Assembly: GCA_905182995.1 (NCBI GenBank)
Contig: CAJJDP010000031.1
Span: 253,725 to 317,724, forward strand
Direction: 5' to 3'
From: Paramecium octaurelia
Taxonomy: Eukaryota > Ciliophora > Oligohymenophorea > Peniculida > Parameciidae
DNA: 64,000 nucleotides
Shown: piece by piece, positions 38,927 through 50,700 of the stretch
How positions within the stretch are numbered: the first letter of the stretch is position 1
How the letters are laid out: each line of letters starts with the position of its first letter
Position numbers and translations under genes: made by a program
Notes under the pieces: generated by a model
The model's input: the letters and a program-made list of their open reading frames with translations, nothing else
Told to the model about the DNA's origin: nothing
The model's database searches: none

Positions 38927-40559
38927 TCATAAATCTTAAATTTTCTGCTAGTATATGTTGCGAACTACCTTTTTAAACTATTTCACTAGATTGGAGAACC
39001 ACCCTCTTCTTTCAAAAATAGATCGTAATTTGTCAAGTTTAAAAGTTCCTTTATAAAACTCTTCCATATCAGTTTGAATGGGAACTAATATCATCCCATA
39101 TTTATTTCTACCAATTTGCATCTATTAATATTTAAATTCGGTATTCAATGTTTATACTTACGGGATATCAGAAAAAGTCATTATGAATAATTATTGAAGA
39201 ATTGTGATGAATCCACGAATTAAAAATTAAATATTTTGATCATCTGCATTGAAAACTTTTTTATTTTCAGTTAGTAAGACTAAATTGGGTATAAAATTAT
39301 TCATAATTACACACTCCGTTGCAATCATAGCCTTTTCAATAGGTTTAATTTTAGAGTATTTGTTTTGTAGATAACTAGTTCTTTTTGTAACAAAAATGTT
39401 ATAGGTTTATCTATATTCGACAAATTATTCTAAATAGGATTGATATCCAAGTTCTGGTAACAAATTGTTAGGTTATGTCATTACTTCAAGATTGGAAATT
39501 AGAAGAGAACATAAATTTAAAAAATTTGTTATAGCCTAATCTTTTTAGAAATCTTCAATATTTCCTTCCTAAAGTCTAAATACATTAATATTACTATAAA
39601 ATTCCATTATTTAAGAGCTTAATATCTTAAAACAGATAGTACTTTAGTCATTGATATTTAAGTCCATTATTTTATTTTATTTTGGACTAATTTATCCTTA
39701 AATTTAAACAATTTAATTAATTTAGAATATAGTTGCTAATTTATTGTCCATTTTTGCTTTAATGGTCTAAACATTATTATTAAAATCAATTACCTAACTA
39801 ATATAATCATTCTCAACACTGCCCTAATAACAATAAAACTGACTTTAAATTTCTAGCAGTAGAGATACTCTTTGCTTTTGACTTATTTAAATGTTTGAGT
39901 TTACATTGGGTTTGAATCTTGTGAGGCACCAATTTATTAGATTTCCTTTTCTTTTGAGATTATGTTTTTTTCAATATCTGAAATATTTTCTTCAATTTCA
40001 TCATCTTGAAAATCCTTCTCATTGGTTATATCCAAGTTGCTTTTAAAATTTTTATTAATTTAAAAAGAATATTATCGTTTTCTTGGTGAATGATTCAGAT
40101 AAAATTAATTCTAAGAATAAGTCAATTATCGGGATATTTATTTTTTTTCATGATTTTATTCAAATGATTATTCGTGAAGAAAATTATGTTAAAAACCAAG
40201 ATTTTCGTCCATAAGCCCTTAAAATTAAAAAGATTATTGTAAATTGACTGAGTTATCCTGTTAGACCGGTATTTTATTATCTATTTATGGTAAAAGTAAT
40301 TTCGTCATCTAGGACTCATTTAGAACTTTTGTTTAATGTTCTGGAGAATAGGTGTCTGAATTCATTTTTCTAGTTAATTAAACTGAAAGATTCAATCCAT
40401 TAGATTGATTAGGCAAAATAAAAGATGGCAAAACTAAATCAGGCTCATTTTAATTTATTAATTTTTGTGTCATCTGATCACCTTTAATTAAGCCTCTTTC
40501 TGCAGCACTCTAGAAGTTAAATCTCGACCCTATATGTTTATAGTGGTTTTACTTTTCAT
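38927..40559 (-). CDS. paralogue 4 of the LFVAKRT family
   Basis: Roughly 510 residues. The N-terminal half is Q/N/S-rich (GSRFNFQSAAERG, QQDNSVNLQQ), with an acidic patch (FQDDEIEENISDIEK). Then come a hydrophobic basic helix (FIVIRAVLRMIIL) and a 32-nt GTT...TAG intron near 39775. The C-terminal half follows with NIFVTKRTSYLQNK (the family motif), a helical block ending QLFIMTFSDI, and the end module MILVPIQTDMEEFY ... RRGWFSNL. The first exon is unsure: ATG 40559 begins a different frame from the main body. A further intron is needed near 39160. Function unknown. Confidence 0.55.
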
Positions 40560-40749
40560 CAATAATTGCTTTAGAGATTTTAATAAATAAAAATATATTA
40601 TTTAAAGTTAATTGATATGATCTGTTACTATTTTCAATGGTGAAAATTAAAAACTAATAAATAATTACATCGTTTAAATAATTATGATTTCATCTTAAAA
40701 TTATACATTATTCAATGATATTATTTTTATAATAACTCAAATTACAAAT

Positions 40750-41722
40750 ATGTAAAAACTGACTAATGAATCTAACCCTAATGAATTTATGATAGATGCA
40801 TAGAGTTCTAAAGCACCAAGTTCTCAGGAATTTGAATTTGAAACGCAGTCTTTCACAAGCAAAGAAGATCTCTTAAATAATTAGAACTTTAAACCATTTA
40901 TGTAGGAAAGAGATTCAACAGGTAAATTAGTTGGAAAAGACAAGAAGTTACACTTTCTTAAAGGTTAACAAATAGTGTTGTACACATCAGGTTCAAAGAG
41001 ACTTAAAGTAAAATAAAATTTATTATAATTAGTTTTCGACAACATCTATTTTAGGTCTCAATTCTAGAGCAGTAACAGCAGATGATAGGAGATTTGCCAA
41101 AAGAGAACCACTAAAGAATTTTAAATTAAATTTGTAAGCTGATTAGGGCTTCATCAAACAGTTTCGAGAAATCACAAAACATGTCAAACCATCATCCTCA
41201 ATGAATAGTGGATTTTTAGGACCTCATAGAGATTATTATTATAAAACAGTATTTAGAAAATTCAATTAAACAAGACAAAAACTCCAGGGCCAGGAGTATA
41301 TTAATCTCTTTATATTACAGCTTCGAATCCAATTGAATTTCCAAAGAGTCCACAAATAAGTAAGCCTGCTGAGCATGTTTGTGGAAAGGACTTTTATGAT
41401 TTTAACATGGTTCAGAAAAATATTCCTGGGCCTTCTTTTGTAAAAACCTAGAGTCGAGATAGTGCATATTAAAGAGGAATTTTCGCATAAATTGAAATAG
41501 AAAAAAGATAAACTTTGAAATAAAAACCAGAAGAGTATGATGAATAAAGGATTGATAGAGAAATAGATTATTTATTGCAGCAATAATAAAAATATGGAAA
41601 AATGTGTAAGTCACATAAGAATATAATTAGCATAACCTAATTTAGCTTGGCCAGTTCCATTATAAAAAATAGAATTGCCTGAGAAAGTACATGGATAATG
41701 GACTAAAATGCTGTATATATGA
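40750..41722 (+). CDS. PG-rich repeat (STPGR/SHIPPO-like) protein
   Basis: About 300 residues with introns of 25 nt (near 41008), 26 nt (near 41250) and 25 nt (near 41606). The sequence holds two PG repeats of the sperm-tail PG-rich type: KTPGPGVYQSLY and NIPGPSFVK, each followed by Ser/Arg and Tyr at the usual spacing. STPGR proteins bind microtubules and occur inside doublet microtubules or at the cortex of ciliates. The N-terminus is polar and S/Q-rich. The C-terminal part is helical, with a Q run (LLQQQQKYG) and a WPVPL motif near the end. Confidence 0.7.
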
Positions 41723-41840
41723 ATATATAAAATATTAGTGAGCGCTATGGGTTTAAAAAATAAACAGGTGGAAGATTAATAAAAAATACAACTGCTTTAT
41801 GATTATAATATGTCGAAACAGTATTTATTAATATTTATAT

Positions 41841-43351
41841 ATGACTGATAGAAAAGCGTGGAATTAAAAAGTATTATGATATCATTAAATAAATGAATAG
41901 GAAGATCTAGCCATTCTTCACTTAGTAAAGCAATATGGGATAAAGAAATGGACAACTGTGGCTGAAAAAATGAAAGAAATATATGGTTTATTTGGTCGAT
42001 CTGGTAAATAATGCAGAGAAAGATATCATAATCATTTGGACCCAACAATCAATAAAGATCCTTGGAGTGAAAACGAAGAGAAAATAATCTTTTTGGCACA
42101 TAGGGAACATGGAAACAAATGGGTAATAATTGCAGATTTAAAGATGTTAAGGCAGAGATTGCAAAATTACTTCCAGGTCGAACAGATAATGCAATTAAAA
42201 ATCATTTTTATTCAACTTTAAGAAGAAGTTTAAGACGCATAAATAAAATGATTGGCGATAAAAACAGTAATCAACGTAAATAAATATTTAGCAAAGAAAA
42301 GTGTACCCAATAGATCAAGGACATAAAGCCAGGTGTTTTGTCCAAGATCTTCATCCTAGCTGAAAAAAATCCATGTGAACTTAAGGATGATCATATGAAA
42401 AAGTTATGTTTAGCTTGCAAAGGATTATAAGATTCCATACTTGAATTTGCATAATCTAAACAAAAATCATTAATTATCCAATTCAATGAGGAAAAATTCA
42501 AATTATTGATAGAGAAAATTATGGACTTTAAGTATTACTCTCAAACACTATATTAAGCGGACTTTATACTAGATAAAGGGAAAATAAATTAAAATCAAGA
42601 AAATTGAATTTGAAGAAAAGAAAAAATATAGTTGATGATGATGATGAAGAGGATGACTCATATTCTAGTTTTTATAAAATGGATGACAATAGTGTTTAAA
42701 TCCCAATAAAGAGATCAATTCGTTAGAGTTCAAGAAAAAAGATTGTAACTATTTCTCACATTATGATATAGAAATTTAATGATGAGAATGATCTTGATAT
42801 GATTATAAGGACTAAATAGGGTCGAGTTTTTTAAATAATCTACGATAGATTTTAATTTTAATCAGATGAAAATGTATTTATTTGACTTATTAAAAGGAAT
42901 CTTCATAAAATTGTAGTCTGGAATCCTAAAATTCAATTTAGAGTGTATAGAACTAAATTTCAAGTCAAATAATTCAGAGTACTTCTTAAAAATCAATTTC
43001 GAAAGAACATTAAAATGAAACATGTCGAAAGGAGACTATCACTAATAATTCTAGTTTCACACCTATCATTTTGATAAGACCTGTTATTTATAATTAAGAC
43101 TTTGATCAATATTTAGAAAAGCTAAAATAAGATATAGGTTTAAATTATTCTTATATTTAGATGCAAACTCTTAAAAATATTTTTAAGGAGATGATCTAAA
43201 TTTAGATATAAATATTGATTTTGCAGAAGCAACTAAAGATTTTACTAAATCATCTAGCTCTAAATTTGGGTACACTCAAAGTGCGTTTAAAAAATACAAG
43301 AAAGATCTAGATTTAGATAATTTCTTAGTAACACCAAATAATAATAAATGA
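41841..43351 (+). CDS. R2R3-type Myb transcription factor
   Basis: Two Myb repeats at the N-terminus. The first runs [45 protein letters not shown]. The second runs [21 protein letters not shown], then [24 protein letters not shown], with the regularly spaced Trp residues and recognition helices. A 29-nt intron splits each repeat, near 41864 and 42122. Further introns of 22-26 nt bring the tail into frame. The tail is acidic ([11 protein letters not shown]) and basic by turns, and ends LVTPNNNK. R2R3 Mybs close to animal B-Myb control cell-cycle genes. Total about 430 residues. It converges with the next gene with 19 bp between stop codons. Confidence 0.92.
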
Positions 43352-43370
43352 AACATTTAATCATGAAATT

Positions 43371-44045
43371 TCAAAATTATTTCCATGTATTCTAAAAAAA
43401 ATCTATCAATATTATTATTTATACATTAGAGTTCATTTTATTAAGATTAGTTTCTTATTGTCAACGGATTTTGGATTAAAGGAGATCTCAGAAAATTATT
43501 GGCAATCTAATCTAAATTTATTCTCATTGATGATTAATAGCAGTTTTGATTATCTTACTAAGATTATGTTTATTTATTTTATTATTCCAATTTTGCACTG
43601 AGTTGATTATTTTTATTTTTCAAATTTAACGATTAAAAATTGAAATCTTAATCTTATACCGATATAGCTTTTTTCGTCTTATTACTAGGTTATTCCTTTC
43701 TCTTCTAAATAGGAGAATATTATGATTAGATCAATGGGCTTTTTGAAATTCTTAATTATTTATCTTCAGAAAAATTGCAATTTCCCATTCTTGGAGTTAT
43801 TGACTATTATATATTGAATACTTTTTCTTTTAAAGTAGCCATTTCTTTCTTCAACTTTTATTATTTACAAGAACCTAATTGTTAAATTCAAAAATACTCG
43901 CGATTAGTTTAATCGTTTCAATTGATATATCCTATGTTTTGCTTTTCATAGCTGATATTCCAATTATCACTAAGTATTTGACTAGCTTTTAACTAAGCTT
44001 AAGATCATAATCTTTGATAAATGAACTTAATTCTTTAATATTCAT
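43371..44045 (-). CDS. S/Q-rich protein with short coiled coil
   Basis: About 210 residues from MNIKELSSFIKDYD, with a 20-nt intron near 43860 and a 22-nt GTA...TAG intron near 43400 that places the TGA 20 bp from the Myb stop. The first 80 residues are helical (KLVKYLVIIGISAMKS), followed by a basic, Q/S/N-rich region. In the same frame, upstream of the ATG, protein-like sequence (IHKIWFHQLLEEYKL) is separated from more such sequence by one TGA, so the true N-terminus may lie upstream with an unseen intron. No domain recognised. Confidence 0.5.
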
Positions 44046-44382
44046 TGTTAATTTATATTCTTCTAACAATTAATGAAACCAAATTTTATGAATATCTCAA
44101 TTCTTTAACTTAGAATTTAATAATTGCTATTTTATTTCATTGGAGGTAAGTTCAGGTCATTAGATCAATTTCTTAAGAATTGATAGTAGAAAATTATTGA
44201 ATAACTGATGTGTTTTATTATATTTGAACTAACTTAATTTTTTCTTTCTGACAAACAATATAAATGTTAATTATTAACAAGTTATTTAGAAAACAAATTT
44301 TAAAAAACACCAGAGATATTGAAAATAATATTATAATAGCTGATTTTTTATTTATGAAATTGATGTTTTATATTTATAATAA
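44046..44382. other. spacer between two minus-strand genes
   Basis: Contains the possible upstream exon of the preceding gene (about 44060-44170). Otherwise no signal seen. Confidence 0.35.
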
Positions 44383-45602
44383 TCATTTAATTTGATTAAT
44401 ACAAAAGGCTTTAATGAATTGTTCATCTCTAAACAATAAATATTCATGCACAAATTCATCCTTTTATATAAAACTTATTTCTTAACTCTTCCATAATTCA
44501 TAACTTGATATTAACGATGGTTCTTTATCTATGCTAATCTTAAACACATTTACAAATAATTTGTTTTAATTATCCTCACATTAATATATTGTACTAATCC
44601 ATATGTAATAATCGTCATTAAGTTTTGAAAGGTTGATTGATTATTTTTTTGTTGTTTAAACATCAAATTATCCATTTAATAATTCTTAGCACTTGAAGGT
44701 ACTGAAGTAATCTATTTCGTGTTCCTTATGGCAAAATTTATAAAATTTGTCCATTCGATCTTTCATGACTAAAACATATTGATCTTGGATTTCTATTATA
44801 AATTTTAATTTAAATTCAGATGGCATCTATATGTTGATTGCAAATAAGTCTCCAGACCCATCAAATAAATGGAATTCTTCATCTGCTACAATCAAAATAT
44901 GATTAGTATTGTATATTTTTAAGCTTTAAATTTGCTCTACTTTTTTAAATTTTTTTCCAGTATGATATCCATCTGGGTAATTTAAACACTCTAAATATAT
45001 TGAGTTTTGTAATTTATAAAGTTCAATCAATGTCACTCTATCTAGAAAGGAATAAACATTATAATTAGACTCACAATCTATTTAATATCTAATTATTATT
45101 ATTATACTGTTTATAGGGTAGACTGGGAATTAAGTGAACGTTTGTGTGCTCTTTGGGATTGAATTGTACTAAACTTCTATTGCCCTAACGAGAAATTAAA
45201 GCTAGAATATGATTATCATTTGCTATAATGTTTGACAACACTGCCAATCCCTACCCAATTTAATATGGTTTTTCAGAAATACATTCTCCATTCTTTATTT
45301 CGAAATAAAGCAGCTTTTAATTACTCATTGATAATGAAACAGATCCTTTGATACATAAAATTAATACTTAATTTTTATTCAACCTATTGCTCTCCAAAAA
45401 CGACATACCCATCTTTCATCTAAATGATTTGCTTAATTGAATTAAATGAAGTTAAATCTAGTTGAAATCCTATATATTAATCCATTGTTTAAAATATAAA
45501 ATAAATTGAATAAGAATCAAAATTATTTAAACCCAAAATTCCTAATCTCTCTAATAAGAAAACCGATTAAATAAATGAGAATAAAACTAAATTATCAAAC
45601 AT
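44383..45602 (-). CDS. propeller-like protein of unknown function
   Basis: About 390 residues after removing a 22-nt intron near 45370 and a 19-nt intron near 45085, the shortest one I accept here. The chain alternates hydrophobic strands and turns with regular spacing (YVVFGEQQ, KLLYFEIKNGEC, NHILALISRQGN, HILIVADEEFHLFDGSG, QYVLVMKDR), suggesting a beta-propeller. No WD or Kelch signature is complete. A start with two hydrophobic blocks (LVLFSF, FLLERLGILGL) could be a signal peptide. It is divergent from the FHA gene, with which it shares a 493-bp promoter region. Confidence 0.6.
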
Positions 45603-46095
45603 AAGGTGATAGTACAAAAAAAAAAGTAAATTATTTTCAGTAAATTTGGATTAACAAATAAATAGAAGGTATTCTTAACTTAATTGTTTTTTTATTTTAA
45701 GTTTCTATTTGTTAACCACAACTTTAATTTTTATAATGATTTCTTATTGAGTTGTATAATATGGAAGTGAGATAGAAAGCTTAAAAAAAAATTTTAATTT
45801 ATAATGAGGAATAAACAAAATGATAGTTGTTAAAATAAAAGATGATTATGCTAATATTGTGACGATTATTATATAATTGATAACACAGCTGATTTGGAGG
45901 GAAATAGAAATGATTTAATTTTTAAATTAAGCCTTCAATTTAAGAGACAGTATTGAATGCAGCAAATAGAATTGATTCAGTGAAAATGATTTCACTATAA
46001 AGCAAGAGAATTTTTTTCATTTTTTATAGTTTGAATGTGTTAGAATAATAAATTTATCATTAATATTCATTATTTATTTTACAATATTATAATAA
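45603..46095. other. divergent promoter region with an imperfect inverted repeat
   Basis: Lies between two start codons on opposite strands. At 45648-45667 and 45701-45717 are arms of an inverted repeat sharing TTAACAAATA and AGAA, with a three-base difference in spacing and a 33-bp loop. A short ORF (ATG 45820, about 45 codons) is not convincing. Confidence 0.4.
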
Positions 46096-47583
46096 ATGAA
46101 TAATGATTATACAAACAACAATGAAAATTTAAACGGAATAAATCTTCAATTTACCTTATTTCAACTATAGATATATGCATCAGAATTGGATTAATTTTTT
46201 TTTATTGATAATCCAGCGTTTAATAGAATAGCTGAATTTGATGAAGAGGATGGAATGATGGCAGAGTTGAGATAACCTCGTCGAAGAGAGAGACATTCAC
46301 CTAGGTAATATTTAGAAAGTAGCATAGGGAAAAATAATAAAACCTTTCAAAATATTATTAAAAGAGCACGGAGCCAATATAAAATGATCATTTGGATTAA
46401 GGATAACCACACATCAAAGTTACTTCATTAAGAAATACGAATGTTAATAGTGAATATTTTATTAACGAATTTGGGTAATTATAATAAGGATTTTTATAGA
46501 CTTATTGGCTCTTTAAAAAATACAAATTCTAAGGATATTTTAATCGGAAGATCTCATCGAAACTAAAATCCAGATCTCATTCCTAATGATATAAGTAGAA
46601 TTAAAATAATATTTTTGATTAGTGTTACCAGATGATCGTGCAATCTCAAGGATTCATTGTAAAATAGTTTGTAAAGATTACTTCAGAAAAAATTAAATTC
46701 TAAGGAGAAAGTATCAATTGGCTCTGAAATACATCAATTTATCAAGATATCTCAAACATAAAATAAGTTAATTTTTAGAGTATTTTTAAATTATAAATAG
46801 GGAACCAAAAAATGTTTACATTTAAGATTTAGGAAGTATATATGGTACATATCTGAGAGTGTTCAGATAAGAACCATATTTATTATCTTAAGACAATAAA
46901 TTTAGTATAGGCAGTGAAACTTATTTTAACATTGTGTTGAATGAGACATATAAAATAAACTCAAAAGAGATAGATTAAGAATTTTACAAGACTTTGAAAG
47001 CACTTTCTTGTTTGAAATTTTCATAAAAACATGAAATCCATTTTGGAGATAAATAAAAACCATAAGAGTTCCAGCAATTAGAAGAGGAGGTAACAAATGT
47101 GGGGTTTAAAGACCTTTATAATAAATTAAAAGAATATAATGTTCCAATTTTAGGAATTAAATTTTCTGGCTAAGGATTTGATTCAAATAAGCAATAATAT
47201 ATTCTTATAGGGAAATCTAATTAGGATAGTGATGAATTCAGCATAGGAAGAGGAGCAGATAATACGATAAAAATCAACTCCAACACTATTTCTAGAAAAT
47301 AATGCAGGATTAAATATTCAGCTTAGTAAAAAGGTTTCTATATAATATTGTTAGATATCAATCATGGGTGATATCGGATGGACTATAAGATAGAGATTCA
47401 GCCAATGGAACTTGGGTGAGCCTTTAAACAGTCGAGTAATCAGAAAAGAAGAAGGAATCAAATTAAATTTTATTGCAAAATAATTCAGAAATAAAAATAG
47501 GGGATTTCTTCTTAAGAGTGGAATTAGTTAAAGGTAGGAACACTAATTTTGGATAATAAATTAAAGAAATGCTGTCTCTTTGA
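46096..47583 (+). CDS. protein with two FHA domains
   Basis: About 430 residues with introns of 23, 25, 28 and 29 nt. The first FHA domain has ILIGRSHRNQNPD, AISRIHCKI and VYIQDLGSIYGTYLRV. The second has FSIGRGADNTIKI, TISRKQCRIKY and DRDSANGTWVSL. Each keeps the GR, S-R-x-(H/Q) and N/Y-G-T positions that hold phosphothreonine peptides; in the second the usual His after SR is replaced (SRKQC). Two FHA domains and no kinase or other catalytic motif suggest an adaptor. A basic N-terminal patch (RQPRRRERH) follows an acidic one. In alveolates such proteins are widespread but little studied. Confidence 0.85.
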
Positions 47584-47678
47584 TTGATAATTTTATTAAT
47601 TAAATAAAAAGTGACGCTATTTTGTTATTCATAAAATTATATCTTTTTAATCTCTAAATAAATTTATTTATCATAATA

Positions 47679-48622
47679 ATGAGCAACTTACCCAATTCAC
47701 ATCATCCACCTTAAGCTCCATAATAAAGTGCACCATACTAACCACCATAATTCTAACCTGGATTTGCTCCTTAATATGCTCCTGCTCCAATATCTTATGG
47801 TCCACCTCTCACTTCATCACCATTGAGATATTCTCAACCACTTTATTAACCCTCTGTTGTAGCATAACCAGTATATACTCCTCCTGTTGTTTAACAACCT
47901 GTCTATGCTCCTCCTGTTGTTTAACAACCAGTCTACACTCAACCAGTTGTTTAATAACCAGTAGTAACACAATCTGTAGTTGCTCAACCAGTTGTCGCAT
48001 AACCAGTTGTTGCAGCATAACCAATTAAGGGAGAAAGCAGAATTGAATATGTCCCATATGAAAAGACTGTATTAGAATATGAAGAAGTAAGATAAAAAAT
48101 TCAAGTTCCAAGAGAAAGATATGTGACAGATTATTATGCAGTGGAATATTAGACAGAATATGTTCCATAAGTATTCTAAGAAAAATACACAGGTATTAAT
48201 AATAATCCTATCCATATTAGAATATGTCCCAGTAGATAGATATTAAGAAAGAGTTGAATATTATCCAGTTGAAAGACAAGTTGTTCATCAACCAGCCTAA
48301 TAAGTCTAATAAGTTGTAGCTTAGCCAGTTGTTTAATAACCACTCTAAGTTTTTTAACAACCAGTTTAAGTTGTTCCATAATCAGTCGTTTAATAGCCAT
48401 TGGTTCAATCAATCCCAGTCTAAACTGTTCGTCCACCTGTTTATGCTCCAGGATCATTACCATTGGGTTAAACTGTCTCACCAAGATTGCCTCCTTAAGC
48501 TTAAGTATTTTTATTATCATATTTCTTAGACCAAACCTCAAGCCCAATAGCCATAACCAAAACAACCATAATAATAATAGAAAACAAAGAGCTTTTTGGA
48601 CAGATTATTCGACAGAGATTGA
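47679..48622 (+). CDS. alveolin-like pellicle protein with PVVQQPV repeats
   Basis: About 295 residues, introns of 28 nt (near 48192) and 25 nt (near 48509). The centre, IEYVPYEKTVLEYEEVRQKI and VPRERYVTDYYAVEYQTEY, followed by YVPVDRYQERVEYYPVERQ, has the charged VPxE/Y periodicity of alveolins, the sub-membrane network proteins of alveolates (epiplasm in ciliates, IMC1 in apicomplexans). It is flanked on both sides by P/Q/V-rich heptad-like repeats of the type QPVVQQPV, with at least seven units in 47840-48020 and more at 48290-48420. The C-terminus is basic and ends LDRLFDRD. The repeats create false ORFs on the other strand. Confidence 0.75.
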
Positions 48623-48729
48623 TATAGAATATTTAAAAAATACATATATTAGATCAAATTTTATTCTGAATTCTTTCCTCAATAAACCAATTAATTCAAT
48701 TGTAATCATTTGATTAAATATTTTCTGTA

Positions 48730-49582
48730 ATGAATAAGTATGTTTCTACTTAAAACAATCAAGAACTTAAATAATAAAAGCAACAACCAACAAAAAATTA
48801 GCCAAATACTCCCTAACAAAATAATATATAATATGGCCCTGTCTTTTATATATAACCAAATACGTAAAATACAAGAAAATAACAATAGTTTCCCTATGCC
48901 AAACGTTTAATAATAACATACAAATGATTATTATAAATCTTGGTTTGTTTATCATCCTGTTATGCCAGATGACCCATTTTTATCTTATCTGTCATATGTT
49001 TCTAATATTGTTCAAAAACCGCAATAATAATATCCAGTCAACCCTATAAAAATTGAGAATGATCAAGATATACCATAACCATTAATCTAGAATTAAACAA
49101 GTTAAATGAACCTAAACTAAACAATCTAATAACAACAGCTTTCATAACCAAAAAATTAGATTAAAATAAAAAAAATAACTCAACTTTAAAAAGCAGCAGA
49201 AATATAACCATGTAATTGTTCTTAAAGTAGTTGTCTTAAAAGATACTGCACATGTTTTCATAGTGGCAGATTGTGCATGGATGAATGCTAATGTAAAGAT
49301 TGCAAAAATGTAGATTTTTTTTCAGAAGAAAGAAAAGCTGCAATTAATTATGTTTTTAAAAAATGTAACAGAGATAAAAATGTTCCTGCGAACGAATTAC
49401 TATCATTGTAAATTAGTTATGGGTGTAAATGTAAATCTACAGAATGTTAAAAAAAATATTGCGAATGTTTTAAAAGAGGACATGTTTGTGGAGACTTATG
49501 TTCTTGTGAAGACTGTCTAAATATTCCATATAACAGAACTTATTAAGATAAATCGAAAAAGAAGATCAAATTAAAAAAATGA
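48730..49582 (+). CDS. CXC (tesmin/TSO1/LIN54-type) DNA-binding protein
   Basis: About 275 residues with a 25-nt intron near 48865. The C-terminal half holds two cysteine-rich CXC motifs: CNCSQSSCLKRYCTCFHSG ... CQCKDC, and CKCKSTECQKKYCECFKRG ... CSCEDC, joined by the conserved RxxAIxYV-like linker (ERKAAINYVFKKCNRDK). This CXC-linker-CXC unit (CRC domain) binds the CHR element TTYGAA in animal LIN54 and plant TSO1. The N-terminus is Q/N/P-rich and unstructured. The end is lysine-rich (KSKKKIKLKK). All cysteines expected in both motifs are visible. Likely a nuclear regulator of cell-cycle genes. Confidence 0.93.
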
Positions 49583-49757
49583 TTCACATTTATTTAAATT
49601 TCCTTATATATATATTTAATTTTTATTCTGACATTTAAAGAATGATATCAATTCTAATTCTTATTAATTATAAAATATATTATATAAACAAATGATATTT
49701 AATTAAAATTTTCTAAAGTTTTAATCAATAAATAATAATTTATATTCTAAAATCAGG

Positions 49758-50666
49758 ATGATCAAAAGATAGCCACCTTTCCCCTCACCTTTTCAATTCC
49801 AAAATGATAAAACATCAAGAAATGATACTTCAAAATAAAATTGTAAAATATTATGCTATGTAGTTTATCTAAATGTTACTGCTAGAAATTCTTCAATATC
49901 TATCAAAACTGATGCTTCGGTACAAATAAAGATAGTTGATTAAGACAAGTAAAACTTATAAAATGTGGTTAACAAATAGAAATAACGTGATTCATAGGTG
50001 TCTTTTGCATCTTAATGTAATTCTAACATAATTAACAATTAAATGAAACAAAGTGAAGTTGATTCTAAACTTTCAAAATACTTTAATTCTATTAATTAAA
50101 ATTAATACTATAATGATATTAATAATAAAATTAATAATAGCGATTTACATATATCAAGAACTTAATCTAAAGTCTCATTAACTAACAACTAGGAGTTAAA
50201 ATAGTCAACTATAAAAGGATGTAACACTTTAACAACTATTCTTAAACCAAAAGATATTGAAGATCGTTAGAAAAATCTTACAGAATCCAATTATGCTGAA
50301 GCTTATTATAAATAACAATTAACTGATAGAGATATATAATTAAAGAAAATTAAAGAAGAACTTTCTAAATGCTAAAATGAGTTATAAATGGAAAAAGAAA
50401 ATAGCAAGAGAATTGAGAAGCAATTAGTTCAATAAAGAAAAGAATCCTTTTCATAATGTTAAATAGATTTATAAATTGAAAGATAATAAATAATAAGAAT
50501 GAAGGAATAACTTTCTAAACTAGATGGAATTCTTAACTAAAAATAGATTGAGATTGATCAGTTATAGAGTAAAAATCACACTTTTCTGCAAGTTATAAGA
50601 AATATAGAAGAAATTATCTCTTTAGCCTACTAAAAAGAAGTTAAAATTATGGTTAAATAAATATGA
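49758..50666 (+). CDS. coiled-coil protein, 302 residues
   Basis: One open frame of 303 codons. The N-terminal 60 residues are P/F/N-rich, then K/S/N-rich. From about residue 160 to the end the sequence is a continuous coiled coil rich in E, K, Q and L (QLKKIKEELSKCQNELQM, IERQQIIRMKEQLSKLDG). A canonical intron inside the N-terminal part cannot be ruled out. Convergent with the next gene, 34 bp between stops. Probably structural (basal body, cortex or cilium), by composition only. Confidence 0.65.
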
Positions 50667-50700
50667 GTTATATGCCCTTTTTATAAAATAATTTGGGTAT

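Noticed and set aside
43871-44170. In-frame TGA before MNIKEL as evidence of readthrough
   Set aside because: A start at 44045 needs no readthrough, and upstream protein character could come from an unseen exon, so the case is too weak to claim.
47809-48565. Long minus-strand ORFs opposite the alveolin-like gene
   Set aside because: They are antisense shadows of the P/Q/V repeats and of TAA/TAG glutamine codons. The plus strand gives a coherent protein with introns.
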